From an uncultured Bacteroidales bacterium (lineage in GTDB: Bacteria > Bacteroidota > Bacteroidia > Bacteroidales > Muribaculaceae): a DNA stretch of 64,000 bases. The notes beneath the pieces were generated by a model. It made no database searches and had not been told where the DNA came from. It was given only the letters and a program-made list of their open reading frames with translations. The stretch spans positions 1 through 64,000 of the forward strand of contig CADAZN010000015.1 in the NCBI GenBank assembly GCA_902792435.1, read 5' to 3'. Position numbers and translations under genes: made by a program. Position 1 is the stretch's first letter. The number at the start of each line of letters is the position of its first letter. Below are positions 24,963 to 34,464 of this stretch, in pieces.

Positions 24963-26174
24963 TTAGAAGCGGATGCCTGCTAGTGCTGAGAACTCGAGCA
25001 GGGAGCTCACGAGGTGGCTGTCGTGCTTCTTGTAGCGGTGGTGGTCGCCATAGGCCTGGAAGCCCATGAAGAAATTTTTGTGGTTGTAGACTGCACCGAT
25101 GCGCGCCCTTATGTTGAGCGAGAAGTCGCTTTGCCTCTCACCGGGCTGTGGCTTGATGTTGTAACGATAACCCAGATAAGGGGTCAAGGTGAAATTCAAC
25201 AACCACTTGGGACTCAACACCCAGTTGTAGCCGTAGCCCACAAGCACGCAGTAGTCGTTATAAAGGATGCGTGGCAGCTCGGCCTGCATGGGGATATAAT
25301 CGTAGGCCTCTTCGGGCATTTTCTCGGGATCAAACTTCACGTCAAAATGCTGCATGCTGATTCCTGCCAAGAAGGAGCCGGCACTGCGCTTTTGATACTT
25401 TGAGAAGCAGTAGGCTGCAGCTTGTGCATATCGCCTGTTGTTGAAGAAATAATAGGCGGTGAGACCCATCGCCTTGCGGCTGACTCCGGACTGCCTGATT
25501 TTGTGCCGCTCGTTGTCGGCGTTCTTGTCAACATAGTAGACGTTGATATCGTTCTGGTTCTCCCAGTAGTAGGCATCGGCGGTAAACCGAGCGCAAGTGA
25601 AGGAGAAGTCGACCTTGTTTGACACTTTGCCACCATGAATGAGATTGCTGATGCTTACCGAGTAGCCCAAGCTCACAGCCATGAACGATAGCGTCACACC
25701 AATGTTTGACACCAAATGGCTGTTCATTATCACCTTCATGTCTTTGAAGGGCGTGCCAATGTAGGAATCGAACCAGTTGTTGCTCTTGAGAAATAGTTTC
25801 CAGTTCTTGCCAGTGTGTTTCACATAGGCACTGTCGTAGCTGTTGAAAGCTCGGTCGCCCCACATATAAGTGTTGTAGCAAAACATGACAAACTTGGGAT
25901 ATCCCATAGTGCTGTCCTTGAAGTTGATTTTGCCATGCTTCATGGCTCGCCACCAGTATCGCTTGTCGCGCGTGGTGTCGTAGGGCTCGTTGAGCTTATC
26001 GTTGATGCGCTGAGTGATATTCTGCTTCAACTGCTGGAACTTGCTCAACTTAGGCACGGTGTCTTGCTGCACGGTGTCTTGCTGCTCGGGCACAACAGGT
26101 TGCTCCGCAGTCTGTCCCCACGAGAGGGCAGTCATGCAAAGCATGAGCATTAATATCAAGTAGAAGCGTTTCAT
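24963..26174 (-). CDS. DUF4421-family outer-membrane-like protein
   Basis: About 403 residues with a Sec signal peptide (MKRFYLILMLMLCMTALSWG) and then alternating aromatic beta-strand segments up to a C-terminal FSALAGIRF, typical of an outer-membrane beta barrel. It matches my memory of DUF4421, a Bacteroidales family of unknown function (KRYWWRAMKHGKINFKD; GYPKFVMFCYNTYMWGDRAFN). The ATG at 26174 is chosen over an in-frame TTG at 26183 because the signal peptide starts there. It lies 12 bp after the broken phospholipase A gene, likely in the same transcript. Confidence 0.82.
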   Translation of the reverse strand: MKRFYLILMLMLCMTALSWGQTAEQPVVPEQQDTVQQDTVPKLSKFQQLKQNITQRINDKLNEPYDTTRDKRYWWRAMKHGKINFKDSTMGYPKFVMFCYNTYMWGDRAFNSYDSAYVKHTGKNWKLFLKSNNWFDSYIGTPFKDMKVIMNSHLVSNIGVTLSFMAVSLGYSVSISNLIHGGKVSNKVDFSFTCARFTADAYYWENQNDINVYYVDKNADNERHKIRQSGVSRKAMGLTAYYFFNNRRYAQAAAYCFSKYQKRSAGSFLAGISMQHFDVKFDPEKMPEEAYDYIPMQAELPRILYNDYCVLVGYGYNWVLSPKWLLNFTLTPYLGYRYNIKPQPGERQSDFSLNIRARIGAVYNHKNFFMGFQAYGDHHRYKKHDSHLVSSLLEFSALAGIRF

Positions 26175-26186
26175 CAACTGCAATCT

Positions 26187-26961
26187 TTAGAAGTCACTGA
26201 AGAACGATGGACGGATGAGCAGTCCCAAGCGCAAGCGGCAGTGGTACTTGTTGTAGTCGAGCATGTTCTCGCCGTAGCCGTCATAGAAGTGCAGCATGAG
26301 GAACTGGTTGTCCTTCTCGCGGATGCGGAAGCCCACGTTGATGATGGTGTTGAAGCTGAAGTTCCAGCCCTGACGCTTAACGAAGGTCACGTCGGCTACC
26401 CAGCGCTTGTTGTTAGATAAGAATTGAGCACCAGTCTGGAAAATACCGCTGTACTTGAGGATGTCTTTGTTCTGCTGACCGTCGATGATGGGAATCCACA
26501 CCTTGCCATGCACCATCAAGTTGCGATTGATAAATGCAGAACCACCAAACGAGATTTTGTTCCAGCTGCGCGATGCCTCACCGTCACGACCATTAGACTC
26601 ATGCTCAACCATGATAAGGGTACTTCCCATTAAGCGACCCTTAGCGAAAATAGGCGTTATAATACCAATCCCTGGGTTGAAGTTCAGGTCGTGGAATGGC
26701 AGCGACTCCTCAAAGATGTTCCACATCGCCTTTTGCGAATAGCTCAAGAAAAGGTGGCTGTGGAGTGGAAGTACCGACTTTGTCAGCGAAATAGTTGTCC
26801 TTGTAGATTCCAAAGAATGGGCGGTTGTCAAAATCGTGAATGAGGCTATCGACATTGAATTGTTGTTGCTCTTTGCCCAACATCTTTGTAACAATTTGTG
26901 CCTGAGAAGGATAAGCAATACCTGCAAGAACCAATACTATTATAATTCTAAAAAGTTTCAT
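26187..26961 (-). pseudogene. pldA: outer-membrane phospholipase A, frameshifted
   Basis: The 5' part (from ATG 26961) codes a signal peptide (MKLFRIIIVLVLAGIAYPSQA) and DFDNRPFFGIYKDNYF, the start of a phospholipase A1 (OMPLA) of the Bacteroidetes type. The 3' part is in another frame: SLTKSVLPLHSHLFLSYSQK, then NFNPGIG and the catalytic motif EHESNGRDG (His and Ser of OMPLA). The frame changes at about 26786-26792, just where the region between KDNYF and the first barrel strands appears shortened by some 20 residues. An out-of-frame deletion is the simplest explanation. The enzyme would hydrolyse outer-membrane phospholipids; this copy is probably inactive. Confidence 0.8.
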
Positions 26962-27003
26962 TTCGTTTATCGTTTATCGTTTATCGTTTGTCGTTTATCG
27001 TGA
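26962..27003 (-). repeat. 7-bp-period tandem array (CGTTTAT type)
   Basis: CGTTTAT repeated five times with one CGTTTGT, directly upstream of the pldA start codon. The same heptamer appears at 47930-48020. Confidence 0.9.
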
Positions 27004-27049
27004 ACGGGAGGGAAGAGCTATTCTACTGCTCCACTATTTTACTATTATG

Positions 27050-28099
27050 CTATACTACAGTGAAATTCACAATATCAATGTGATTGTACTTGGCGATTAT
27101 CCTGTCGTTCATCCAAATAAAAATGTCTAAACTTGTATCAGTCTCGCCATTTGGTAATTTATACTCGTAACACTCAAAACTGAGCATATACAAATCATCG
27201 CCATAGGCCATCAGCTCCTCGGCAAAGGAGAAAAGAACTTTTTCTTGACGTCCTGAATGAATGTGTTGTGGAACACCGTCAACCCACAGCACAGCTCGCA
27301 TATTGTGATCCTCATCATCCTCATAGCCGCAAGCATAGATGTGTCCATTGAGATAAGTGGTCGAGGTCACGTGTCCAAGAGGAAGGTCGTATTCATAAGG
27401 TTGTGGGTTAAGTGTGCGAGGTAGAACTTGCAGCTCCTTGTCAACCCAAATGCAGGGCTCGGTGCCCACATGGCCACCCACGATGGTGTGGTCGGTGTCG
27501 TAAGCATAGATATTGGTTGCATGACCACTCACGTCTGGACTGGGTTTTGGGAGGATGGCCTTGGCATAACGGCCCTTGTACTCATAGTAGAGCACGGCAT
27601 CGTTAGGCTCGCCATGGTGGTATTCCATTCCTGCGAGATAGCACTTGCCGTTACTCACTGCAATGCACTGTCCCGAAGTGTTGAAGTCCTCACAGTCCTC
27701 GATAGGGAAAATGCCACTGTTTTTCAAGATGTAGGGATAGTCGAAGAGGTAGATGTAATAGTCCCACTTGGCGATACCTTGCGTCTCGTGGCTCACGTTA
27801 TCGATGAAATCGATGTGCAGTGTGCTCCACTTTCCGTTTTTCCAATATCCCACCTTGTCCTTGGAGTTCTTTCCCGAGACAAAATAGTCATCACCATCGC
27901 TAATTATCTCACTGGCATACTCGCAGTCGGGGAGCTCCATGATTCTGTCGCCCATCAGGTCATAGATGTGACCTTCGGAAGTGAGCACATATATTTGTCG
28001 CTCGCCACGGCGCTTGACTTTAATCTCATCTTTATCGCAAGAGGAGAGAAGCACCAAAAAACAAATTGTTATTAATAAATAAATATTTCTCTTTTGCAT
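27050..28099 (-). CDS. secreted lipoprotein, function unknown
   Basis: About 349 residues. The N-terminus MQKRNIYLLITICFLVLLSSC is a lipoprotein signal with the lipobox LSSC. The rest has repeated short strands with YLNGHIYACGYE, GDDYFVSG and GKCYLAGME segments, suggesting a beta-propeller-like fold. The start at 28099 is supported by the promoter: its -7 box lies at 28119-28126, upstream of this ATG, so an upstream in-frame start at 28129 would not be transcribed. No family is named with confidence. Confidence 0.75.
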   Translation of the reverse strand: MQKRNIYLLITICFLVLLSSCDKDEIKVKRRGERQIYVLTSEGHIYDLMGDRIMELPDCEYASEIISDGDDYFVSGKNSKDKVGYWKNGKWSTLHIDFIDNVSHETQGIAKWDYYIYLFDYPYILKNSGIFPIEDCEDFNTSGQCIAVSNGKCYLAGMEYHHGEPNDAVLYYEYKGRYAKAILPKPSPDVSGHATNIYAYDTDHTIVGGHVGTEPCIWVDKELQVLPRTLNPQPYEYDLPLGHVTSTTYLNGHIYACGYEDDEDHNMRAVLWVDGVPQHIHSGRQEKVLFSFAEELMAYGDDLYMLSFECYEYKLPNGETDTSLDIFIWMNDRIIAKYNHIDIVNFTVV

Positions 28100-28118
28100 A
28101 TTATGAAAAATTATGGCG

Positions 28119-28151
28119 CAAAGATACAAAAAAAATTACTTAAACAACAAA
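28119..28151 (-). promoter_or_regulatory. promoter of the lipoprotein gene
   Basis: On the minus strand: TTTG (28151-28148), a 21-bp spacer and TATCTTTG (28126-28119). The -33 box overlaps the long terminator hairpin of the upstream efflux operon. Confidence 0.8.
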
Positions 28152-28198
28152 TATCTACTCTTTCACCTAAATTTTAAAAGAGTAGATATTCTGTTGTT
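28143..28198 (-). terminator. terminator of the RND efflux operon
   Basis: Hairpin of about 20 bp, AACAACAGAATATCTACTCTTT / AAAGAGTAGATATTTGTTGTT in parts, with one bulge, then a T-rich run on the minus strand. Confidence 0.82.
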
Positions 28199-28211
28199 AT
28201 ATATTTAAATA

Positions 28212-29603
28212 TTATCGAGTTGCTCCGCCCAGGGCTATGTAAAGGGCAATGACAGCCCTTGCTGCATCATACATATTGGTTGCCTCGTTAAGCTGGGCGT
28301 TGAGCAGAGTTTCCTGTGCCGTGAGCACTTCGAGATAGCTTGCCTTGCCGCTGTTCATGAGCTCGTGAGTGCCATTGTAAGCATCGTGGAGCACCTCAAC
28401 CTGGCGGTGATAATAGCCATGTTTCTCGCTTGCTGCCTGGCAATCAGCTATTGCCTCGTTCACCTGATTTCCTGCCTCGATAACGGTTTGCACATAACGT
28501 TGTGCAACGTCTTCTTGCTGTAACTTCGCAATCTCGAGGTTGCCCTTGAGCTTGCCGCGCGCAAAGAGTGGTTGAGCGATAGATCCTATTATATTGGTCA
28601 ATATCTTACCAGGATTGACAACACCCCCTCCAGCGCTGTTGGTCCAGCCCAGCGCTCCCGACAGCGAAATGCTTGGGAAGAACGCCGAGCGTGCGGCTTG
28701 CATGTTGTAGAAAGCCTCTTCCATAACATAGTCGGCAAGGCGAATGTCGGGGCGATATTGCAGCATTTGTGCTGAAATACTCTCAAACACCATTTGAGGC
28801 ATTACGTAGCCTCCCCAACGGCTTCGCTCAATGTGCTGAGGTGGAATGGCAAGAATGCGGCAAATGGCATTTTCGGTGCTGCGAATGCTTCGGCGCACGT
28901 CCACAAGCTGTGTTTTCACACTCAGGTAAGATGACTCCATCTGGTTGACAGCAGTGGAATAGACCTTGCCAAACTCCCAGAGGATTTTTTCGGTTTCGAG
29001 CGACTTGTTCCAAAGGCTGTCGGTCATCGTGAGAATCTCGAGCTGGCGGTCAAGAACCTGCAGCAGACAATACTGCTGGGCCACGGTCGAAATGAGGTTG
29101 GCGCGTGTTGCCTCTTCACGAGCTTGAGATTGCAGGAGCACGGCATTGGCAGCACGTTTCTTGTTAGTGATCGAGCCTATGGGGCCATACTCCCAGCTGG
29201 CCTGCAAGGGTACATTATAGGTTTGTGAAGTGTTGCTGCCGAAACTGGAGAATGAAGTCTGTGGTGAGAAATTCAGCGATGGCAGAATTGCCTTTTTTGC
29301 CATTTGTAGCGAAACCTCACTTTTCTCGACGGCAATGCGTGCCGAGTTGAGGTCGGTGTTGCGCACGAGAGCCGAGTCGATAAGCTGCTGCAACAGTGGG
29401 TCGAGGAAGAAATCTCGCCACGACAACTGTGCAGGTGGGCTAGCTACAAGCGAGTCGACAGTGTTGATGCCAAACACATCATTAGGTATCTGGGCTTTTG
29501 ACTCATATTTGTCGTAAATGCCCTTAAACGAGCCACAACTATTGACCACGAAGCACACGAGGGCAAAACTCAATATATAGGATAATTTTTTCATTTTATT
29601 CAT
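28212..29603 (-). CDS. TolC-like outer-membrane efflux lipoprotein
   Basis: A 463-residue protein of the NodT/OMF family. The N-terminus has a lipobox (FVVNSC), so it is lipid-anchored. Two repeats of the OEP domain follow, with the long periplasmic helices (for example NLISTVAQQYCLLQVLDRQLEI) and the diagnostic YRPDIRLADYVMEEAFYNMQAARSAFFPSISLS in part (RPDIR, ARSAFFP). It forms the exit duct of the tripartite pump coded by the two genes upstream. Its start overlaps the pump gene by 8 bp. Confidence 0.93.
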   Translation of the reverse strand: MNKMKKLSYILSFALVCFVVNSCGSFKGIYDKYESKAQIPNDVFGINTVDSLVASPPAQLSWRDFFLDPLLQQLIDSALVRNTDLNSARIAVEKSEVSLQMAKKAILPSLNFSPQTSFSSFGSNTSQTYNVPLQASWEYGPIGSITNKKRAANAVLLQSQAREEATRANLISTVAQQYCLLQVLDRQLEILTMTDSLWNKSLETEKILWEFGKVYSTAVNQMESSYLSVKTQLVDVRRSIRSTENAICRILAIPPQHIERSRWGGYVMPQMVFESISAQMLQYRPDIRLADYVMEEAFYNMQAARSAFFPSISLSGALGWTNSAGGGVVNPGKILTNIIGSIAQPLFARGKLKGNLEIAKLQQEDVAQRYVQTVIEAGNQVNEAIADCQAASEKHGYYHRQVEVLHDAYNGTHELMNSGKASYLEVLTAQETLLNAQLNEATNMYDAARAVIALYIALGGATR

Positions 29604-32600
29604 CTGTTGTTTTCACGTCTTCAATGTTAAGTTCCTCATCTTTGCCATCAAGAGGCTGGACGATGTCTTCAACTATTAGTTGCTCGTTGGGGATAACGGC
29701 AATCTCGTCTTCACTGGTGTTGCTGTTCTCAACTTCGCTGGTTTCGGTCACCTCCTTACCCTGGAATCTCTCATGTAGCTTCTGGAACACGATGAAGAAG
29801 GCGGGAACCACAAATAGCAGGGCAAGAGTGCCCACAGCCATACCTGCCGTGACACCAAGCGCAAGCACGCGGTTGCCATTGGCTCCAGCACCTCCAGCGA
29901 TGATGAGTGGAATCATGCCCGCAATCATCGTGACGACTGTCATAAGGATTGGTCGCAGGCGCTCCTCACATGCAGCAAACGCCGCATCGCGAATGCTCAT
30001 GCCCTGAGCGCGTCGCTCGGCTGCAAACTCGGTGATAAGAATAGCAGTCTTTGCCAGCAAACCAATGAGCATGATGACGCCCGTCTGCAGGTAGATGTTA
30101 TTATCCATGCCCGGCAAGTGAAGTAGTGATACAAGCCATGTTACACCAAATGAGCCCATCAGTCCGAATGGCACACTGAGCAGCACGGCCCATGGCGTGA
30201 ACCACGAGTTGTAGAGTGAAGCCAGGATTAGGTAGATGAGGATAACGCAAATCACGTAGATTAGTGCCGTGGCATTGGAGCCCGAAGCCTCTTCAACCTC
30301 GCGCGACATGCCGCCATACTCGTAGCTATATCCCTTGGGCATCTCGGCCTCAAAGACCTCGGCAATCGCTTTGTGTGCATCGCCTTCGGAGTAACCGTTG
30401 GCAGTCATCACACCACAGGTTATGCTCTGGAACAGGTTGAAGTGATCAACCGATGCCGATCCCACGATTTCTTTCAGAGTCACGAACTCCGAGATAGGAG
30501 CCATTTTGCCACCTTGCACTCGCACGAAGATGTTGTTGAGTGACGATGGGTCGAGACGGTACTCGGGCGCTGCGTTGGCCATGATGCGATACACCTTTCC
30601 AAACTGGTTGAAGTTGCCCACGTAAGAACCACCACAGTAAGCACCAAGCGTGCGAAGCACTGCTGCTGGTGTCACCCCGGCACGGTCGCATTGGGTGGGG
30701 TCGATGTCAACTTGATATTTAGGGAATCGCTCGGAATAGGTCGACATTGCCATCATGATTTCGGGCCGTTCATTAAGCTTGGTCAAGAACTTGGTGGCGT
30801 CGGTATTGAAATCGGTCATCGAGCGGTCCTGCATATCCTGCAGCACAAGGTTCACGCAGCTGTTGGAACCATAGCCTGGCACCTGCGGCATTTGGAATGG
30901 AATAACCTTGGCGTTCTTGATTTCCTTGCAGTCGAAGGCAAAGCGGCCGTAGACGAGCATGATGTTATGGTTCATTCCTGGGCGGTCGTCCCAGTTCTTG
31001 AGGCGAATAATGAGAGTGGCGTAGCAACTACCTGAGCGTCCGGCCATCATGCCGTATCCACTGATAACAGCATAGCTCTCGAGTTCAGGAATCTTCTTAA
31101 CCTTTGCCTCAACTTTCTTGACTATCTCCTGTGTTTCATGCAGGGTGCAGCCCTCGGGAGCACGCACCTCGGCAAAGAACACTCCCTGGTCCTCTTGAGG
31201 AACAAGGCCCGATGGCAATGAGCGCATGAAGAAGATGAGTAGTATCGCTGCACCGGCTAGCAAGGCTCCCGAAATCCATGGGCGCTTGATGAAACGACCC
31301 ACGCTCTTCTTATATTTCTTTAGGATTGCGTTGTAACTAGCAGTGTAGGCCTTGGTGACATAGTAGTTCAGATTTTTCTTCTCCTTGCCGTCCTTAGAAT
31401 AGCGCATCATGATGGCGCACAGGGCGGGACACAGTGTCAAAGCCGACACGCACGAAAGGCCCACGGCCGATGCCAGTGTGACACCAAACTGCGTGAAGAA
31501 CGAGCCCGACGTGCCAGGCATGAATGCCACTGGAATGAACACTGCCATAAACACCAAGGTACACGAGATTACAGCTATCGACACGTCGCTCATGGCTTGG
31601 CGTGTAGCCTCTCGGGCATCGGTAATGCCGCTTTCCATCTTCGCCATCACCGCCTCGACCACCACAATGGCATCATCCACCACAGTACCAATGGCCAGCA
31701 CTAGTGCGAATAGCGTTAGGATATTTAATGAGAATCCCGCTAGCGACACAATTGCAAATGTTCCAAACAATGACACGATGATGGAAATAGACGGGATGAC
31801 CGTGGCCTTGAAGCTCTGCAGGAAGAAGTACACCACAAGCACCACCAGGATGATTGCGATGACAAGCGTTTCGACCACGTTGTGGATGGCTGCAAACAGG
31901 AAGTCGTCGCTGGTCTCTAGAATCTCAAACTCGAGCCCTGCGGGCATTGTGGGTTTCAGTTCCTCATAGAGCTTGCTGATGCGGGCGTTCACTTCGGTAG
32001 CATTGGCGCCAGGAGCTTGGAACACCATGTAGATGGTGCCCGGCTTGCCGTCGATGTTAGATGTGAAGTTGTAGCTAACGGCTCCAATCTCCACCTCGGC
32101 CACATCGCTCAGGTGCAGCAAGTGACCACCTTCGTCGGTGCGAAGCACGATTTCGTTAAATTCCTCAACCGTCTTCAATGTGCCCTTGTATTCCATCGAA
32201 TACTGGTAGGCGTTCTCCGACTGCTCACCTAGCGAACCAGTGGCAGCAACAAAGCTCTGCCCACCAATTGCTGCAAAAACGTCGTTAGGCTCTAGTCCAT
32301 ACTGTGCCATCACATCGGGCTTGAGCCAAATGCGCAAGGCATAGGTGTTACCCAGAGCCAACACGTCGCCCACACCGGTGATGCGCATGAGTCGGGGGCG
32401 AACGTTGATATCAATGTAGTTGGCGATAAAGTCGGCATCATACTTGCCGTCAACACTCTTCAGAGCTCCAATGTGCAGGATGTTGCTCTGTTGCTTCATC
32501 ACTTGCACGCCCACCTTTGTCACCTCCGATGGCAGCAGTGCTGTGGCACGGCTCACACGGTTCTGCACGTTGACTGCGGCAAGGTCGGGGTCGGTTCCCT

Positions 32601-32889
32601 GTTCAAAAAAAACCTGAATCGACACATCGCCCGAGGCCGAAGCCGAGCTGGTGATATAGGTCATGCCAGGCACACCGTTGATGTTCTCCTCGAGTGGCTG
32701 CACAACACTCTTCATGATAGTGTTGGCATCGGCGCCAGTGTAGGAGGTCGACACTCGCACGGTGGGCGGCGCAATATTAGGATATTGCTCGATGGGAAGT
32801 GTGCTCATGCATATGATTCCCACCAGAGTGATGACAATCGCTATGGCGCATGCCATCACATATCGGTTGATGAAAATGTTATTCTTCAT
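29596..32889 (-). CDS. RND multidrug efflux pump, AcrB/HAE1 type
   Basis: A 1097-residue inner-membrane pump. The N-terminus (FINRYVMACAIAIVITLVGI), two large periplasmic loops, twelve membrane helices and the proton-relay motif GTVVDDAIVVVEAV in TM4 place it in the hydrophobe/amphiphile efflux-1 family, driven by proton motive force. The C-terminal tail (about 1040-1097) is rich in Glu/Asp/Thr and longer than usual. Gene order adaptor-pump-outer membrane protein, with gaps of 3 bp and an overlap of 8 bp, shows one operon. Confidence 0.95.
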   Translation of the reverse strand: MKNNIFINRYVMACAIAIVITLVGIICMSTLPIEQYPNIAPPTVRVSTSYTGADANTIMKSVVQPLEENINGVPGMTYITSSASASGDVSIQVFFEQGTDPDLAAVNVQNRVSRATALLPSEVTKVGVQVMKQQSNILHIGALKSVDGKYDADFIANYIDINVRPRLMRITGVGDVLALGNTYALRIWLKPDVMAQYGLEPNDVFAAIGGQSFVAATGSLGEQSENAYQYSMEYKGTLKTVEEFNEIVLRTDEGGHLLHLSDVAEVEIGAVSYNFTSNIDGKPGTIYMVFQAPGANATEVNARISKLYEELKPTMPAGLEFEILETSDDFLFAAIHNVVETLVIAIILVVLVVYFFLQSFKATVIPSISIIVSLFGTFAIVSLAGFSLNILTLFALVLAIGTVVDDAIVVVEAVMAKMESGITDAREATRQAMSDVSIAVISCTLVFMAVFIPVAFMPGTSGSFFTQFGVTLASAVGLSCVSALTLCPALCAIMMRYSKDGKEKKNLNYYVTKAYTASYNAILKKYKKSVGRFIKRPWISGALLAGAAILLIFFMRSLPSGLVPQEDQGVFFAEVRAPEGCTLHETQEIVKKVEAKVKKIPELESYAVISGYGMMAGRSGSCYATLIIRLKNWDDRPGMNHNIMLVYGRFAFDCKEIKNAKVIPFQMPQVPGYGSNSCVNLVLQDMQDRSMTDFNTDATKFLTKLNERPEIMMAMSTYSERFPKYQVDIDPTQCDRAGVTPAAVLRTLGAYCGGSYVGNFNQFGKVYRIMANAAPEYRLDPSSLNNIFVRVQGGKMAPISEFVTLKEIVGSASVDHFNLFQSITCGVMTANGYSEGDAHKAIAEVFEAEMPKGYSYEYGGMSREVEEASGSNATALIYVICVILIYLILASLYNSWFTPWAVLLSVPFGLMGSFGVTWLVSLLHLPGMDNNIYLQTGVIMLIGLLAKTAILITEFAAERRAQGMSIRDAAFAACEERLRPILMTVVTMIAGMIPLIIAGGAGANGNRVLALGVTAGMAVGTLALLFVVPAFFIVFQKLHERFQGKEVTETSEVENSNTSEDEIAVIPNEQLIVEDIVQPLDGKDEELNIEDVKTTDE

Positions 32890-32892
32890 CGG

Positions 32893-34245
32893 TTAGTCTT
32901 CTTTTTTGGCTACTGCAGGGAATAGCACGCGTTGTCCTTCTTCCAGATTATTGGCTCCAACTGTCACGATGCGATCGCCCACTTTTAGTCCTTGTGTCAC
33001 AATCACGTCCTTGCCATTGCCGGCATCGGTGGTGGTCACAGTCACTGCGGTAGCTGTGCTGTCGGCCTTCACTTTATACACCAGCGACTTATCTTGCAAT
33101 CGCACCACGGCGTTTTGAGGCACCACCATCACATTCTTCTCACTGAACGGTATCACCACAGTGCCTTGAATGCCCGAATAAAGAAGGCCTTCGGGGTTGG
33201 GGAACACGGCTTTGCACGACAGCGTTCCGGTTGTTGCATTCACCATGCCGGTTACGCTTGTGATGCGTCCCTTGTGTTGATATTCAGTGCCATTCTTCAT
33301 GACGAAAATCACGTCGGGAAGGTTTGCGATGTTCTTAGCTTTGTCGCTTTGAGTGTAGCCCTCGCTCACTCCAGCTTCGAGAACCGACTCGTTGACCGCA
33401 AACTCTGCTTCCATCTGCTGGTTGCCACTCACAATAGTGAGCTGAGTTGCAGGAGAAACCTGGTCGCCAGCGCGCACCGTGATTTCGCCTACAATGCCAC
33501 TCACTGGCGAAGTGATGGTGCAGAATCCTAAGTTCACCTTGGCGCTGTTGACGGCCGACCGTGCCTGGTTCACCGAGGCTCGCGACTGCTCGGCGTTGGC
33601 TCGCGCTTGTTGCATCGAGGCTTGGGCTTGCGCCACCGAGGCCCGGGCTTGCTCGACGGCAGCTTTGGCTTGTGCCACGGCCGCTTGTGCCTGCCGGTAG
33701 TCGTTGAGCGAGTTCTCAAGGGTGTAGTCGCTCACGATTTTCTTCTCGTGGAGCTTCTTGTTGCTGTCATATTCCAGCTTGGCGCTATTAGCACGGGCTT
33801 GTGCCGCTTGCAGGTTGGCTTGTGCACTCTGCACGTTGGCTTGCATCGATGTCACGTTGGCGCGCGACGATTCGATGGTCGCGCTCGACGATTCGGTGCT
33901 GGCTTGCGAGGCTGCGAGCGAGGCTTGCGCCTTCTCCACCTCGTGCTGCGCGTTGCGTGAGTCCACCACAAACAGCACCTGGCCCTTGGTCACCTGCTGA
34001 CCCTCGGTCACGCAAATTTTCATCAACTGGCCACTCACCTGGGGCGTTATCGCCACGTCGGCCTGGCCTTTCATCCTGGCACTGTACTTGATGGGAATCT
34101 CGATGTCGCTCGTTTTGACTGTCATTGTTTCAAACGACGATTGGGTCTCCTTGGGCATGTCGATGGCGCATGAGGCCACGAGAAGACAAGAAGTCAAGAA
34201 GACAAGAAAACGAGAGGACAGGATAGCATAATTTGAAGGTAACAT
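32893..34245 (-). CDS. RND efflux periplasmic adaptor with long coiled coil
   Basis: A 450-residue membrane fusion protein. Lipobox VASC at residues 23-26, first half of the lipoyl domain (about 60-95), an alpha-helical hairpin (about 96-238), second lipoyl half (NLGFCTITSPVSG), beta-barrel and membrane-proximal domains. The hairpin is built of near-perfect Ala/Gln/Ser heptads (AQASLAAS, QANVQSAQANLQ, QARASVAQAQAS) and is about 140 residues, longer than the roughly 75 residues of AcrA. It links the pump to the outer-membrane channel. First gene of the operon. Confidence 0.93.
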   Translation of the reverse strand: MLPSNYAILSSRFLVFLTSCLLVASCAIDMPKETQSSFETMTVKTSDIEIPIKYSARMKGQADVAITPQVSGQLMKICVTEGQQVTKGQVLFVVDSRNAQHEVEKAQASLAASQASTESSSATIESSRANVTSMQANVQSAQANLQAAQARANSAKLEYDSNKKLHEKKIVSDYTLENSLNDYRQAQAAVAQAKAAVEQARASVAQAQASMQQARANAEQSRASVNQARSAVNSAKVNLGFCTITSPVSGIVGEITVRAGDQVSPATQLTIVSGNQQMEAEFAVNESVLEAGVSEGYTQSDKAKNIANLPDVIFVMKNGTEYQHKGRITSVTGMVNATTGTLSCKAVFPNPEGLLYSGIQGTVVIPFSEKNVMVVPQNAVVRLQDKSLVYKVKADSTATAVTVTTTDAGNGKDVIVTQGLKVGDRIVTVGANNLEEGQRVLFPAVAKKED

Positions 34246-34390
34246 AGTGGTATGTGTGATTTGAATATGAAATCTAACTTTGTAACACTAAATAAAAATA
34301 AAGGTTTTCAATAAATATATTCACAATTAAAGTGCAAATATATAATTTTTTTTCAAGACCACTGGCAATGGTCACTATTATTTTTTTTAC

Positions 34391-34424
34391 AAAAAAACGA
34401 ACCCACGGAAACACCGCGAGTTCG
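34391..34424 (-). terminator. terminator after the TGS-kinase gene
   Basis: Minus strand: CGAAC ... GTTCG with inner CGCGG/CCG pairing, then seven T. It lies 40 bp after the stop of the kinase gene. Confidence 0.72.
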
Positions 34425-34464
34425 CATTTCTTATATTATAGCCCCTTGTGAGGCATTTCTAATA

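Noticed and set aside
34274-34281. TAACTTTG promoter box on the plus strand
   Set aside because: A perfect -7 box, but no plus-strand gene follows; it lies in the upstream region of a minus-strand operon. Probably chance or an antisense start.
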